Assembly (NCBI RefSeq): GCF_028198145.1
Contig: NZ_CP116338.1
Coordinates: 1,922,001 to 1,986,000, forward strand
Source: Microbacterium sp. nov. GSS16
Lineage (GTDB): Bacteria; Actinomycetota; Actinomycetes; Actinomycetales; Microbacteriaceae
Direction of reading: 5' to 3'
DNA length: 64,000 bases
Every line of letters begins with the position of its first letter. The first letter of the stretch is position 1. The notes under the pieces are model-generated. The model worked only from the letters and a program-made list of their open reading frames with translations. It searched no databases and was not told where the DNA came from. The position numbers were made by a program, and so were the translations under genes. Positions 1-6,853 of this stretch are shown one piece after another.

Positions 1-1104
1 GATGAGCGAACCGGGGCCCGACCCGAACCACCATCCGACGCCGCCCGCGAGGACCGCGAGCAGAAGCACCACGGTGAGCAGCGCCGCACCGGTCGAGCGA
101 CGGCGCGCCGTGCGCCGACGAAGGCGAGTGGCGTTGTCGACCGGTTCGCCGACCTCCTCGACGGGCGTCGGCAGCAGGGCCGTGCCCGGCAGGATCTTGG
201 TGACCGAACCGGAGTCGTATTCGCGAGCGGGTGCGTCGGTCGCGGTCGGTGCGGGCGCGACGCCGATCTCGCGCTCGATCTCCCGCAGACGCGTGAGCAT
301 GGCCTTCGCGTCGAGCGGACGGTCGTCGGGTGACTTCTCGGTGGCCCAGAGCACCAGTTCGTCGAGCGGCCCGGGAACGGAGGGGTTGCGTGCGCTCGGC
401 CGCGGCACCTGCTCGGTGGCGTGCTGGAAGGCGATCTGCATCGGCTGCTCGCCCTTGTAGGGCTGCTCGCCGACGAGCATCTCGTACAGCATGATGCCGA
501 GGGCGTAGATGTCGCTGCGGGCGTCGGCCGTGCCGCGGGTGACCAGCTCGGGGGCGAGGTAGGCGATGGTGCCGAGCAGCTGGGCGCCGGTGGCGGTGTT
601 CGCCGTCGTCGCCCTCGCCAGTCCGAAGTCGCCGATCTTGATCCGGCCGTCCTCGGCGAGCAGAACGTTCTCGGGCTTCACATCGCGGTGCACGATGCCG
701 GCCGCGTGGGCGGCGGCGAGACCCGACAGGATCGCATCCATGATCGTGATCGTCTGTGTGATCGTGAGCCGCTTCTGCTCTCGCATCAGCTCGCGCAGAG
801 TGATTCCCGGGAGGTACTCCATCACCAGGTAGGCGAGCTCGCCGTCTTGACCCTGGTCGAAGACGTTCACCACGTGCGGATCCGCAAGCCGTGCTGCGGC
901 TCTCGCCTCCTGGATGAAGCGACTCTGAAACGCCGAGTCGTCGCTGAGATGCGCGTGCATCACCTTGAGCGCGATGCGCCGCTCCAGGCGCATGTCCGTC
1001 GCCACATAGACGGTGGCCATGCCGCCGCGCGCGATCCGTGCGCGAACGCGGTACCTGCCGTCGACAAGCCGCCCGATGAGCGGGTCGGCCTGCGGAGTGT
1101 TCAC
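1..1104 (-). CDS. Ser/Thr protein kinase, partial (C-terminus beyond left edge)
   Basis: Eukaryotic-type (Hanks) transmembrane kinase; 368 residues are visible. The glycine loop is IARGGMATVY (about residues 24-33, first Gly replaced by Ala), followed by catalytic Lys47 (ALKVM), HRDVKPEN with Asp141, GDFG with Asp159, a Thr-rich activation loop (TTANTATG) and an APE motif. A basic juxtamembrane stretch and one hydrophobic segment (LLTVVLLLAVLAGG) follow near residues 335-355, so an extracellular part, possibly PASTA repeats, lies beyond the window. The GTG start is chosen because a TAGACT -10 element sits 6 bases upstream, which predicts a leaderless mRNA. Two genes away is an Rv2175c-like protein; in M. 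tuberculosis PknL phosphorylates Rv2175c from the adjacent locus, so a PknL-like role is plausible. PknA/B-type identity cannot be excluded without the C-terminus. Confidence 0.93.
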   Translation of the reverse strand, partial: MNTPQADPLIGRLVDGRYRVRARIARGGMATVYVATDMRLERRIALKVMHAHLSDDSAFQSRFIQEARAAARLADPHVVNVFDQGQDGELAYLVMEYLPGITLRELMREQKRLTITQTITIMDAILSGLAAAHAAGIVHRDVKPENVLLAEDGRIKIGDFGLARATTANTATGAQLLGTIAYLAPELVTRGTADARSDIYALGIMLYEMLVGEQPYKGEQPMQIAFQHATEQVPRPSARNPSVPGPLDELVLWATEKSPDDRPLDAKAMLTRLREIEREIGVAPAPTATDAPAREYDSGSVTKILPGTALLPTPVEEVGEPVDNATRLRRRTARRRSTGAALLTVVLLLAVLAGGVGWWFGSGPGSLI

Positions 1105-1110
1105 AGGTCG

Positions 1111-1116
1111 AGTCTA
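1111..1116 (-). promoter_or_regulatory. -10 element of the kinase gene, leaderless start
   Basis: TAGACT on the minus strand, 6 bases before the GTG at 1104. No ribosome binding site can fit between them, so transcription probably begins at or next to the start codon. Confidence 0.6.
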
Positions 1117-1186
1117 TGAAGAACAGGCTGGGTGAACGGGCAATGGCGCACCGCAGACGGGTTTCGATCCGGTGACGATGGGCGCG

Positions 1187-2389
1187 TCATCGCAGTGCGG
1201 TGAGCCACTGGTTCGCCTGCTGCTCCCACATGCCGTAGCGGTCGGGGTACGCCGAGACCTGCACCGCCTGCGCAGCGTCGGTGAACGGCATGTTCTGCCA
1301 GTCGGGGATGTCGAGCAGTCCTCGGGTCGTGCCGCCGTTGGGATTCGCTGCGCCGCCGTAGAACGCGCGGATGCTGCGGTCGGCGTCCATGGCCTGCTCA
1401 GGCGTGCCCCAGCCCTGGCTCGGGCGCTGCTGGAACAGGCCCAGCGAGTCCCGGTCGCCGTGGTCGAGGTTGCGCATCGAGGACTCGACCATCGCGGTGG
1501 CCAGCGCGATCGCGATCCCGCGATCGGGAACGCCGAGTTCGCGTCCGATCCGGACGATGTGTGCGGCGTGAGCGGTCTGGGTGGCGTCCAGCGCTGCCGA
1601 GCGCTGCCCGGCCGCCGCCGGTGCGGGCGCCGGGACGGACAGCCGGAGAGTCTGACCCGGATAGATGATGCTGCCCTCGCCCATGCCGTTCGCCTGCAGC
1701 AGGGCGGAGACACTCGTGCCGTGCTTCCTCGCGATCCCGAAGAGGGTGTCGCCGGCTGCGACGATGTGCGAGGCGGGTGCCGCGGCCGGTGGAGCGGTGG
1801 GCGCGACGGCGGAGACGGGCGCAGCCGCCGGAGCCGCGGCGACGCGCAGCGTCTGCCCGGGCGTGATCATGGCCGAGCCGCCGAGGCCGTTGCTGGTCAT
1901 GATCGCCGAGACCGTCGTGCCGTACCTCTTCGCGATGGCGAACACGGTGTCGCCGGGGACGACCGTGTGGACGGCGGCCGGGGCGGGAGCCGCCGGGCTC
2001 GTCGGTGGGGCCGAGGGTGCGGATGCGGGTGAGAGGCGAAGGGTCTGACCTGGGAAGATCACCGACCGCCAGCCCAGGCCGTTCCACGACAGCAGGTCGG
2101 TCGTGGTCACACCGTGACGCGCGGCTATGGACGAGACGGTGTCGCCGGGTCGGATCGTGTACTCGGCGGGCGCAGCGACGGTCGGCCGCACGGCGGCGTG
2201 CGAGCTTGCATGCAGGCCGGGACCGCCGCCGGAGAGCGAACGCATGCTCGGCGCGTGGCTCGCGGCGATCGACGCGCGGATCTCCTCCGCGGCGGCAGGG
2301 GTCGCAGTCAGGGCTGCCGCCAGAGTGCCGACGACGGCGGCCGGGGCGGTCAGGCGCATCGCCGCACTGCGCGTAGTGGTGGTGTGCAT
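1187..2389 (-). CDS. Secreted LysM-repeat cell-wall hydrolase (lysozyme-like domain)
   Basis: 400-residue exported protein. An N-terminal signal peptide (AAVVGTLAAALTATPAAA) precedes three LysM peptidoglycan-binding repeats, recognisable by IRPGDTVSSIA, VVPGDTVFAIA and VAAGDTLFGIA, each ending in PGQTLR. Ala/Pro-rich linkers separate them. The C-terminal ~130 residues (AMVESSMRNLDHGDRDSLGL, FQQRPSQGWGTPEQAMD) look like the lysozyme-like/SLT domain common in actinobacterial wall proteins; the Glu in MVESS is the likely catalytic acid (inference). A longer frame exists upstream, but ATG at 2389 is preceded by GGGAGAGA and begins directly at the signal peptide. It lies between the kinase and an Rv2175c-like gene, which suggests a wall-growth neighbourhood. 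Confidence 0.88.
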   Translation of the reverse strand: MHTTTTRSAAMRLTAPAAVVGTLAAALTATPAAAEEIRASIAASHAPSMRSLSGGGPGLHASSHAAVRPTVAAPAEYTIRPGDTVSSIAARHGVTTTDLLSWNGLGWRSVIFPGQTLRLSPASAPSAPPTSPAAPAPAAVHTVVPGDTVFAIAKRYGTTVSAIMTSNGLGGSAMITPGQTLRVAAAPAAAPVSAVAPTAPPAAAPASHIVAAGDTLFGIARKHGTSVSALLQANGMGEGSIIYPGQTLRLSVPAPAPAAAGQRSAALDATQTAHAAHIVRIGRELGVPDRGIAIALATAMVESSMRNLDHGDRDSLGLFQQRPSQGWGTPEQAMDADRSIRAFYGGAANPNGGTTRGLLDIPDWQNMPFTDAAQAVQVSAYPDRYGMWEQQANQWLTALR

Positions 2390-2451
2390 GTCGTCTCTCT
2401 CCCGTTGTCCCCAGGGCGCTCGGTTCCCAGAAGCGCGTCGGTCCACACAAG

Positions 2452-2480
2452 ACGCTGACACGCGAGTAAAGGGATGTCAA
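2452..2480 (-). promoter_or_regulatory. Possible promoter of the LysM hydrolase gene
   Basis: On the minus strand TTGACA (2475-2480) is followed after 17 bases by CAGCGT (2452-2457). The -35 is perfect but the -10 is weak. The roughly 60-base leader to the ATG contains short GCGTC/GACGC and GCGCT/AGCGC pairs. Confidence 0.35.
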
Positions 2481-2557
2481 CAGAAGAGAAAGGTGTGACT
2501 GCTGTGATCGATGTATTCGCTCCGGCGGTGCCGCGACGCCGGCAGGTGCGCGGATGA

Positions 2558-2563
2558 GATAGT
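2558..2563 (+). promoter_or_regulatory. -10 element of the Rv2175c-like gene
   Basis: GATAGT ends 6 bases before the GTG at 2570. The GGAGGG between them is too close to the start to act as a normal ribosome binding site, which supports a leaderless mRNA. Confidence 0.45.
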
Positions 2564-2569
2564 GGAGGG

Positions 2570-2914
2570 GTGTCTGAGAACGCTGCTGATCCCACTGCCT
2601 GGCTGACGATTCCCGAGCTCGCCGAGGCGCTCCACGAGACGCCGGGCCGCGTACGGCGACTGCTCGACGAGCACTACCTGATCGGCTCGCGTCGCAACGG
2701 CGCGTTCGCGGTGCCCGCGGTCTTCATCGTCGACGCCCGCCCGCTGCCGTCGCTGCGGGGCACGATCATGGCCCTGCAGGATGCGTCGTTCTCTGATGAC
2801 GAGATCATCGACTGGCTGCTCGCGGAGGAGGAGACGCTCGGCCGCACGCCGATCGCGGCGCTTCTCGCCGGGCACAAGAGCGAGGTCCGTCGCGTCGCGA
2901 GAACCCTCGCCTGA
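2570..2914 (+). CDS. Rv2175c-family DNA-binding regulatory protein
   Basis: 114-residue winged-helix/MerR-like DNA-binding protein. The helix-turn-helix covers about residues 10-45 (WLTIPELAEALHETPGRVRR followed by LLDEHYLIGSRR). The family's second part follows (VPAVFIVD, LPSLRGTIMALQDASFSDDE, IIDWLL). M. tuberculosis Rv2175c is a substrate of the neighbouring kinase PknL; here too a kinase gene lies close by on the opposite strand. Thr9 and Thr13 are the only N-terminal threonines ahead of the recognition helix. It is convergent with the polyprenyl synthase gene (34-base gap). GTG start supported by a -10 box 6 bases upstream. Confidence 0.82.
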   Translation: MSENAADPTAWLTIPELAEALHETPGRVRRLLDEHYLIGSRRNGAFAVPAVFIVDARPLPSLRGTIMALQDASFSDDEIIDWLLAEEETLGRTPIAALLAGHKSEVRRVARTLA

Positions 2915-2949
2915 CGGATTGACCTCACCGGACCCGCCGCGGTGCGGAT

Positions 2950-4026
2950 TCAGGCCGAGCGTGCGATCGCGGCCTCGGCCAGCGCCTGCAGCGCTTGAGA
3001 CGCCGTCTGGTTCAGCTCGGCGTCACGAAGGGCTCGGACCGCCGTGCCGCTGTAGTCGGCGATCATCTGCTCGACACGCGTCGCGGCCCCGCTCTCGCGG
3101 ATCAGCCCCTGAAGCTCTGCAACCTCTGCTGCGCTGAGATCGGGGTCGCCGATGCGCTCGTCGAGCAGGGCGCGGGCATCCGGTGCGAGCGACTCTCGTG
3201 CGATCGCGATGAGGGCCGTGCGCTTGCCCTCGCGCAGGTCGTCGCCTGCCGGCTTGCCCGTGACCACGGGGTCGCCGAAGACGCCGAGCATGTCGTCGCG
3301 CAGCTGGAAGGCCATGCCGACCGGATGCCCGAAGGCCCGCAGTCGTCCGAGCAGCGGTTCGTCAGCGCCGCCGAGAGTCGCCCCGAGGAGGATTGGCTGC
3401 TCGACGCTGTATCTGGCGGATTTCAGGGCGGCCACGCGCAGCGCGCGTTCGAGAAGGGAGGAGGGCTCGTTGACGCTCCACGCCGACTCCTCGGTCACAT
3501 CCAGCATCTGACCGACGGTGACATCGCGCCGCATCCGGGCGTACTCCGCGCGCGCGGCGCCGGCGTGCTCGTGCCCGACGAGGCTCTCCTCGAGCAGGTC
3601 ATCGCTCCAGGCGACGAGAAGGTCGCCGAGCAGCACGGCCGTCGAACGGCCGAAGGCGGCGGCATCGCCGTGCCAGCCGGCGTCGCGATGGGCGGCTTCG
3701 AGGGCGCGGTGCGACGCCGGGCGGCCGCGACGCGTGTCGGAGTTGTCGATCAGATCGTCGTGTACGAGCGCCGCCGACTGGAAGACCTCCAGTGCGGCGC
3801 CGAGGCCCCAGAGCGCCGGATCCACCGGCGTGCGGTCGCCGGTCGCTGCGAGCCAGCCCGCGTGGGCGAACCGAGCGCGCAGGCGCTTGCCGCCCTGCAG
3901 GGTGGCGGCGGCGGCGTTCAGAAACAGCTCGGCATCGGGGCCGTACTCCGCGCTTCGCAGGCGCATGCTCTGCACGAAGAGGTCGAGTCTCTCGGCGACG
4001 GCGTCGATGACGAGGGAGGATGACAC
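2950..4026 (-). CDS. Polyprenyl (isoprenyl) diphosphate synthase
   Basis: 358-residue trans-prenyltransferase of the IspA/IdsA type, which condenses isopentenyl diphosphate with allylic diphosphates. The first Asp-rich motif is LVHDDLIDNSDTRRGRP and the second is LRDDMLGVFGDP, followed by the conserved GKPAGDDLREGKRTAL. Chain length (C20 or longer) cannot be read reliably. The start is GTG at 4026 rather than an in-frame ATG at 4050, because TAGGCT lies 7 bases before the GTG. M. tuberculosis has idsA2 next to Rv2175c and pknL, so the neighbourhood is conserved. Products could feed quinones, carotenoids or lipid carriers. Confidence 0.9.
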   Translation of the reverse strand: MSSSLVIDAVAERLDLFVQSMRLRSAEYGPDAELFLNAAAATLQGGKRLRARFAHAGWLAATGDRTPVDPALWGLGAALEVFQSAALVHDDLIDNSDTRRGRPASHRALEAAHRDAGWHGDAAAFGRSTAVLLGDLLVAWSDDLLEESLVGHEHAGAARAEYARMRRDVTVGQMLDVTEESAWSVNEPSSLLERALRVAALKSARYSVEQPILLGATLGGADEPLLGRLRAFGHPVGMAFQLRDDMLGVFGDPVVTGKPAGDDLREGKRTALIAIARESLAPDARALLDERIGDPDLSAAEVAELQGLIRESGAATRVEQMIADYSGTAVRALRDAELNQTASQALQALAEAAIARSA

Positions 4027-4033
4027 GATTCCC

Positions 4034-4039
4034 AGCCTA
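4034..4039 (-). promoter_or_regulatory. -10 element of the polyprenyl synthase gene
   Basis: TAGGCT on the minus strand, 7 bases before GTG at 4026. It decides the start codon in favour of the GTG over the upstream ATG. Confidence 0.6.
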
Positions 4040-4089
4040 GATGCAGACAATCGGGGGACGCTCGGCTAGCCGACTGCGCCGCGCGCGGG

Positions 4090-4095
4090 TAGACT
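4090..4095 (+). promoter_or_regulatory. -10 element of the DUF3040 gene
   Basis: TAGACT; transcription would begin near 4102, giving a leader of about 20 bases that contains AGGGGGT (4111-4117) before the ATG at 4123. Confidence 0.5.
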
Positions 4096-4122
4096 CGAGT
4101 CACCGAACCGAGGGGGTTGGAC

Positions 4123-4509
4123 ATGCCTCTTTCCGAACAAGAGCAGCGCATGCTCGATGAGATGGAACGCCATCTTCTCCAGCACGACGCGGATGTCGTC
4201 ACGGCGCCGTCCGGCGACCGGGCTCTCAGCTACCGCAATCTGGTCTACGGCGCTCTTCTGCTGCTCGCCGGCATCGGCGGTCTCATCGCCGCCGTCGCAG
4301 CGGGGGACAGGCTCGGGGCGGTCGGCAGCATCATCCTCGGTGTCGTCGCCTTCCTGGCCATGCTGGGCGGTGCGATCCTCGCGTTCACGCCGGTGCGTCG
4401 CACGGCCGCTCCCCACGCGCCGTCGAGCCCTCGTGGTGCGAAGACGCGGGACTCCTCCTTCATGGACCGGATGAACGACCGCTGGGATCGGCGCCAGGAC
4501 GAGCGCTGA
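4123..4509 (+). CDS. DUF3040 family membrane protein
   Basis: 128-residue protein with the DUF3040 signature MPLSEQEQRMLDEMERHL, then a short acidic and polar segment, two transmembrane helices (about residues 40-62 and 67-88) and a charged C-terminal tail (FMDRMNDRWDRRQDER). The family is widespread in actinobacteria, commonly next to mraZ and the dcw cluster, with no established function. ATG at 4123 is preferred over TTG at 4117 because AGGGGGT is at the right distance. A strong terminator follows. Confidence 0.88.
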   Translation: MPLSEQEQRMLDEMERHLLQHDADVVTAPSGDRALSYRNLVYGALLLLAGIGGLIAAVAAGDRLGAVGSIILGVVAFLAMLGGAILAFTPVRRTAAPHAPSSPRGAKTRDSSFMDRMNDRWDRRQDER

Positions 4510-4534
4510 TCGCCCTCCTCTGAACCACTGAGAG

Positions 4535-4562
4535 ACCCGGATGCCGAGCATCCGGGTTTTTT
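4535..4562 (+). terminator. Rho-independent terminator after DUF3040
   Basis: Perfect 9-base-pair stem CCCGGATGC / GCATCCGGG with a CGA loop, followed by six T. It insulates the DUF3040 gene from the mraZ operon. Confidence 0.9.
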
Positions 4563-4593
4563 CATGTCCCCTGAGACCTCGGGAAAGGCCACC

Positions 4594-4622
4594 CTTCCAC
4601 CCGGCCTCCACTCGTCCTCCAC
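4594..4622 (-). repeat. Three-copy MraZ-box-like array in reverse orientation
   Basis: Read on the minus strand: GTGGAGG, GTGGAGG, GTGGAAG at an 11-base period (4616-4622, 4605-4611, 4594-4600). The core TGGAG matches the boxes at 4715-4744, but with opposite polarity and 1 base more spacing. No minus-strand gene starts here. It may be an auxiliary MraZ site or chance. Confidence 0.35.
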
Positions 4623-4714
4623 CCTGCCCCACCAGCCGTGTTCCGCGTCATCTCGCGGGCTGCGACCCGAGAACGCCGACATCTGCTCGGTATCGACCTG
4701 GATTCGGCATAGGA

Positions 4715-4744
4715 AAGTGGAGTGAAGTGGAGTAAAGTGGTGCA
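4715..4744 (+). promoter_or_regulatory. MraZ operator: three direct boxes upstream of mraZ
   Basis: Three 10-base repeats AAGTGGAGTG, AAGTGGAGTA and AAGTGGTGCA in tandem. The core TGG(A/T)G repeats once per helical turn, the same geometry as the triple TGGGN boxes bound by E. coli MraZ. This implies autoregulation of the dcw operon. No convincing -10 box is visible between here and the mraZ start. Confidence 0.75.
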
Positions 4745-4782
4745 CACCTCGAGTTGGCCGGACGCAGAGGGGGTGATGGCCA

Positions 4783-5214
4783 GTGCTGCTGGGTACCCAC
4801 ACGCCGAAGCTCGACGACAAGGGCCGCGTGATCCTTCCTGCGAAGTTCCGCGAGGACCTCGCCGGCGGCATCGTGGTCACCCGCGGACAGGAGCGCTGCC
4901 TGTACGTCTTCAGCACGGCCGAGTTCGAGGCGAAGCACGAGCGGATCCGCGAGGCGCCCCTCACCGACAAGCAGGCTCGCAGCTTTCTGCGCATGTTCCT
5001 CTCCGGCGCCAGCGCCGAGATGCCCGACAGCCAGAACCGCATCACCATCCCCGCCCACCTCAGGCAGTACGCGGGGCTGGAGAAGGAGCTGGTCGTCACC
5101 GGCGTCGGCGCCCACGCCGAGATCTGGGACGCCGCCGCCTGGAACGACTACCTCGAGAGCAATGAAGAGTCCTACGCCGATCTGGAACAGGAGGTGATTC
5201 CCGGCTTGTTCTGA
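4783..5214 (+). CDS. mraZ: Transcriptional regulator MraZ
   Basis: 143-residue MraZ, a ring-forming DNA-binding protein of the AbrB-like fold that represses its own dcw operon. Two SpoVT/AbrB-like repeats are visible: [20 protein letters not shown] near the N-terminus and [20 protein letters not shown] near residues 84-103; the DxxGR and DxxxR loops contact DNA. GTG start with AGAGGGGG 9 bases upstream. First gene of the division cluster; the operator boxes lie 40-70 bases upstream. Confidence 0.96.
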   Translation: MLLGTHTPKLDDKGRVILPAKFREDLAGGIVVTRGQERCLYVFSTAEFEAKHERIREAPLTDKQARSFLRMFLSGASAEMPDSQNRITIPAHLRQYAGLEKELVVTGVGAHAEIWDAAAWNDYLESNEESYADLEQEVIPGLF

Positions 5215-5310
5215 CCACGGCTGTGATGCCTCGCCGCTCCGCCCCGACACACTTCCCCGGTGCCGGGTCGAGCGGAGAGGAATCAGAGCCGGAGGTCACG
5301 GGAGAAGATC

Positions 5311-6249
5311 ATGAGCATCCGCGACATCCACACACCCGTGCTGCTGGAGCGCTGCATCGAGCTGCTCGCCCCCGCTCTGCAGCACGACGGCGCGGTGCTC
5401 GTCGACGCCACGCTCGGCATGGGCGGGCACTCGGAGGCGTTCCTCGAGCGGTTCCCCGGCATACGTCTGATCGGACTCGACCGCGACACCGACGCTCTGC
5501 GCATCGCAGGCGAGCGCCTGGCGCCCTTCGGTGATCGCGTCACGCTCGTGCACACCGTCTACGACGAGATCGGCCTGCACGCCCAGGGTGCCTCAGCGAT
5601 CCTGTTCGACCTCGGCGTCTCATCGCTTCAGCTCGATGAGGCCGACCGCGGCTTCGCGTACTCGAAGGATGCGCCGCTCGACATGCGCATGGACCAGACG
5701 AGGGGACGCACCGCCGCGACCATTCTCGCCGAGTACAGCGAGGGTCAGCTTCGACGGATCTTCGAGCGGTTCGGCGAGGAGAAGCTCGCCGGACGCTACG
5801 CCCGCTTCATCGTCGAGGCGCGCAACGAGCATCCCCTCACCCGATCGGGCGAGCTGGTCGATCTGCTCGTCGCCGCCACGCCGGCCGCGGCGCAGCGCGC
5901 CGGCCACCCCGCCAAACGCGTCTTCCAGGCGCTGCGCATCGAGGTCAACTCCGAGCTGAGCGTGCTCGCCGACGCCATCCCAGCGGCGATGGACGCGCTC
6001 ACCGTCGGAGGTCGCATCGCGGTCATGGCATACCAGTCGCTCGAGGACCGCCTCGTCAAGCAGGCGTTCTCGGCAGCATCCTCCTCGACCGCGCCCGCGG
6101 GTCTTCCCGTCGAGCTTCCCGAGCACGCCCCCCGCTTCCGCACACTCACCAAGGGCGCGGAACTCGCGAGCGAAGAAGAGAAGGCGCGCAACCCGCGCGC
6201 GATACCCGTGCGGCTGCGCGCCGCTGAGAAGCTGAGGGAGTCGGCATGA
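5311..6249 (+). CDS. rsmH: 16S rRNA (cytosine1402-N4)-methyltransferase RsmH (MraW)
   Basis: 312-residue SAM-dependent methyltransferase acting on C1402 in the ribosomal decoding centre. Evidence: [15 protein letters not shown] at the N-terminus, SAM loop [35 protein letters not shown] and the [17 protein letters not shown] signature. ATG at 5311 is chosen over an upstream in-frame ATG because GGAGG and GGGAGAAG precede it and the conserved HTPVL begins at residue 7. Its stop overlaps the next start (ATGA). The 96-base gap after mraZ has a CCGCTC/GAGCGG hairpin. Confidence 0.96.
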   Translation: MSIRDIHTPVLLERCIELLAPALQHDGAVLVDATLGMGGHSEAFLERFPGIRLIGLDRDTDALRIAGERLAPFGDRVTLVHTVYDEIGLHAQGASAILFDLGVSSLQLDEADRGFAYSKDAPLDMRMDQTRGRTAATILAEYSEGQLRRIFERFGEEKLAGRYARFIVEARNEHPLTRSGELVDLLVAATPAAAQRAGHPAKRVFQALRIEVNSELSVLADAIPAAMDALTVGGRIAVMAYQSLEDRLVKQAFSAASSSTAPAGLPVELPEHAPRFRTLTKGAELASEEEKARNPRAIPVRLRAAEKLRESA

Positions 6250-6833
6250 GCCTCCAGACCGCGCGCGCCCTGCCGCGCCCCGCACCGGCCCCCCGGGCCG
6301 AGCCTCCGCGCCGGCTGGCACCCGTATCCGCACCCGCCCGCAGACGCCGGCCGCGACTCGCGTACGCAGCCCTCGCCGTCGGCGGCGCTCTGGCGATCGG
6401 GGCCGCGCAGATGGGCATCTCGCTCGCCACCACGCAGGACGCCTTCGTGCTCGCCGGCCTGAACACCCAGCAGCACGAGCTCGGTCTGCAGAAGCAGGCG
6501 CTGCACGAGCAGCTCGTCGGCATCAGCTCGCCTCAGTCGCTGGCGCAGAAGGCGGATGCCATGGGCCTCGTCGTCGCCGGATCGGCTTCGTACCTGCGCC
6601 TGAGCGACGGGCAGGTGCTCGGCGCTGGAGACAGCGCGAGCTGGGCATCCACCGTCAACCCCAACGGGGGGACCGCGGTCGGCAACGCCCTGCTCGTACC
6701 CCCGCCGGCACCGCCCGGCTCCGACACCGTGCCGGTGCTGGATGACGGCGCCGACGCCGTGGCCGCCCTTCCGCCCGAGCCCGCCGCCCCGCCGGTCGTC
6801 ACAGACGGCCTTCCCACCCCCGTCACCCGATAA
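6246..6833 (+). CDS. ftsL: FtsL-like divisome membrane protein
   Basis: 195-residue bitopic protein. A Pro/Arg-rich cytoplasmic N-terminus (residues 1-38) precedes one transmembrane helix ([21 protein letters not shown], about 41-61). A heptad-patterned extracytoplasmic stretch follows ([20 protein letters not shown]) with the FtsL-like phrase [16 protein letters not shown], then a Pro-rich tail. Sequence similarity in FtsL is weak in general; the call rests on topology and on position between rsmH and ftsI (as Rv2164c in M. tuberculosis). Start overlaps the rsmH stop by 4 bases. Confidence 0.75.
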   Translation: MSLQTARALPRPAPAPRAEPPRRLAPVSAPARRRRPRLAYAALAVGGALAIGAAQMGISLATTQDAFVLAGLNTQQHELGLQKQALHEQLVGISSPQSLAQKADAMGLVVAGSASYLRLSDGQVLGAGDSASWASTVNPNGGTAVGNALLVPPPAPPGSDTVPVLDDGADAVAALPPEPAAPPVVTDGLPTPVTR

Positions 6834-6853
6834 CTCACCGCACGGAGACGCGC

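Noticed and set aside
2390..2480. Possible c-di-AMP (ydaO-type) riboswitch upstream of the LysM hydrolase gene
   Set aside because: Such elements are common before actinobacterial wall hydrolases, but the leader here is only about 60-90 bases and lacks the conserved ydaO cores I could look for. Only short ordinary hairpins are visible.
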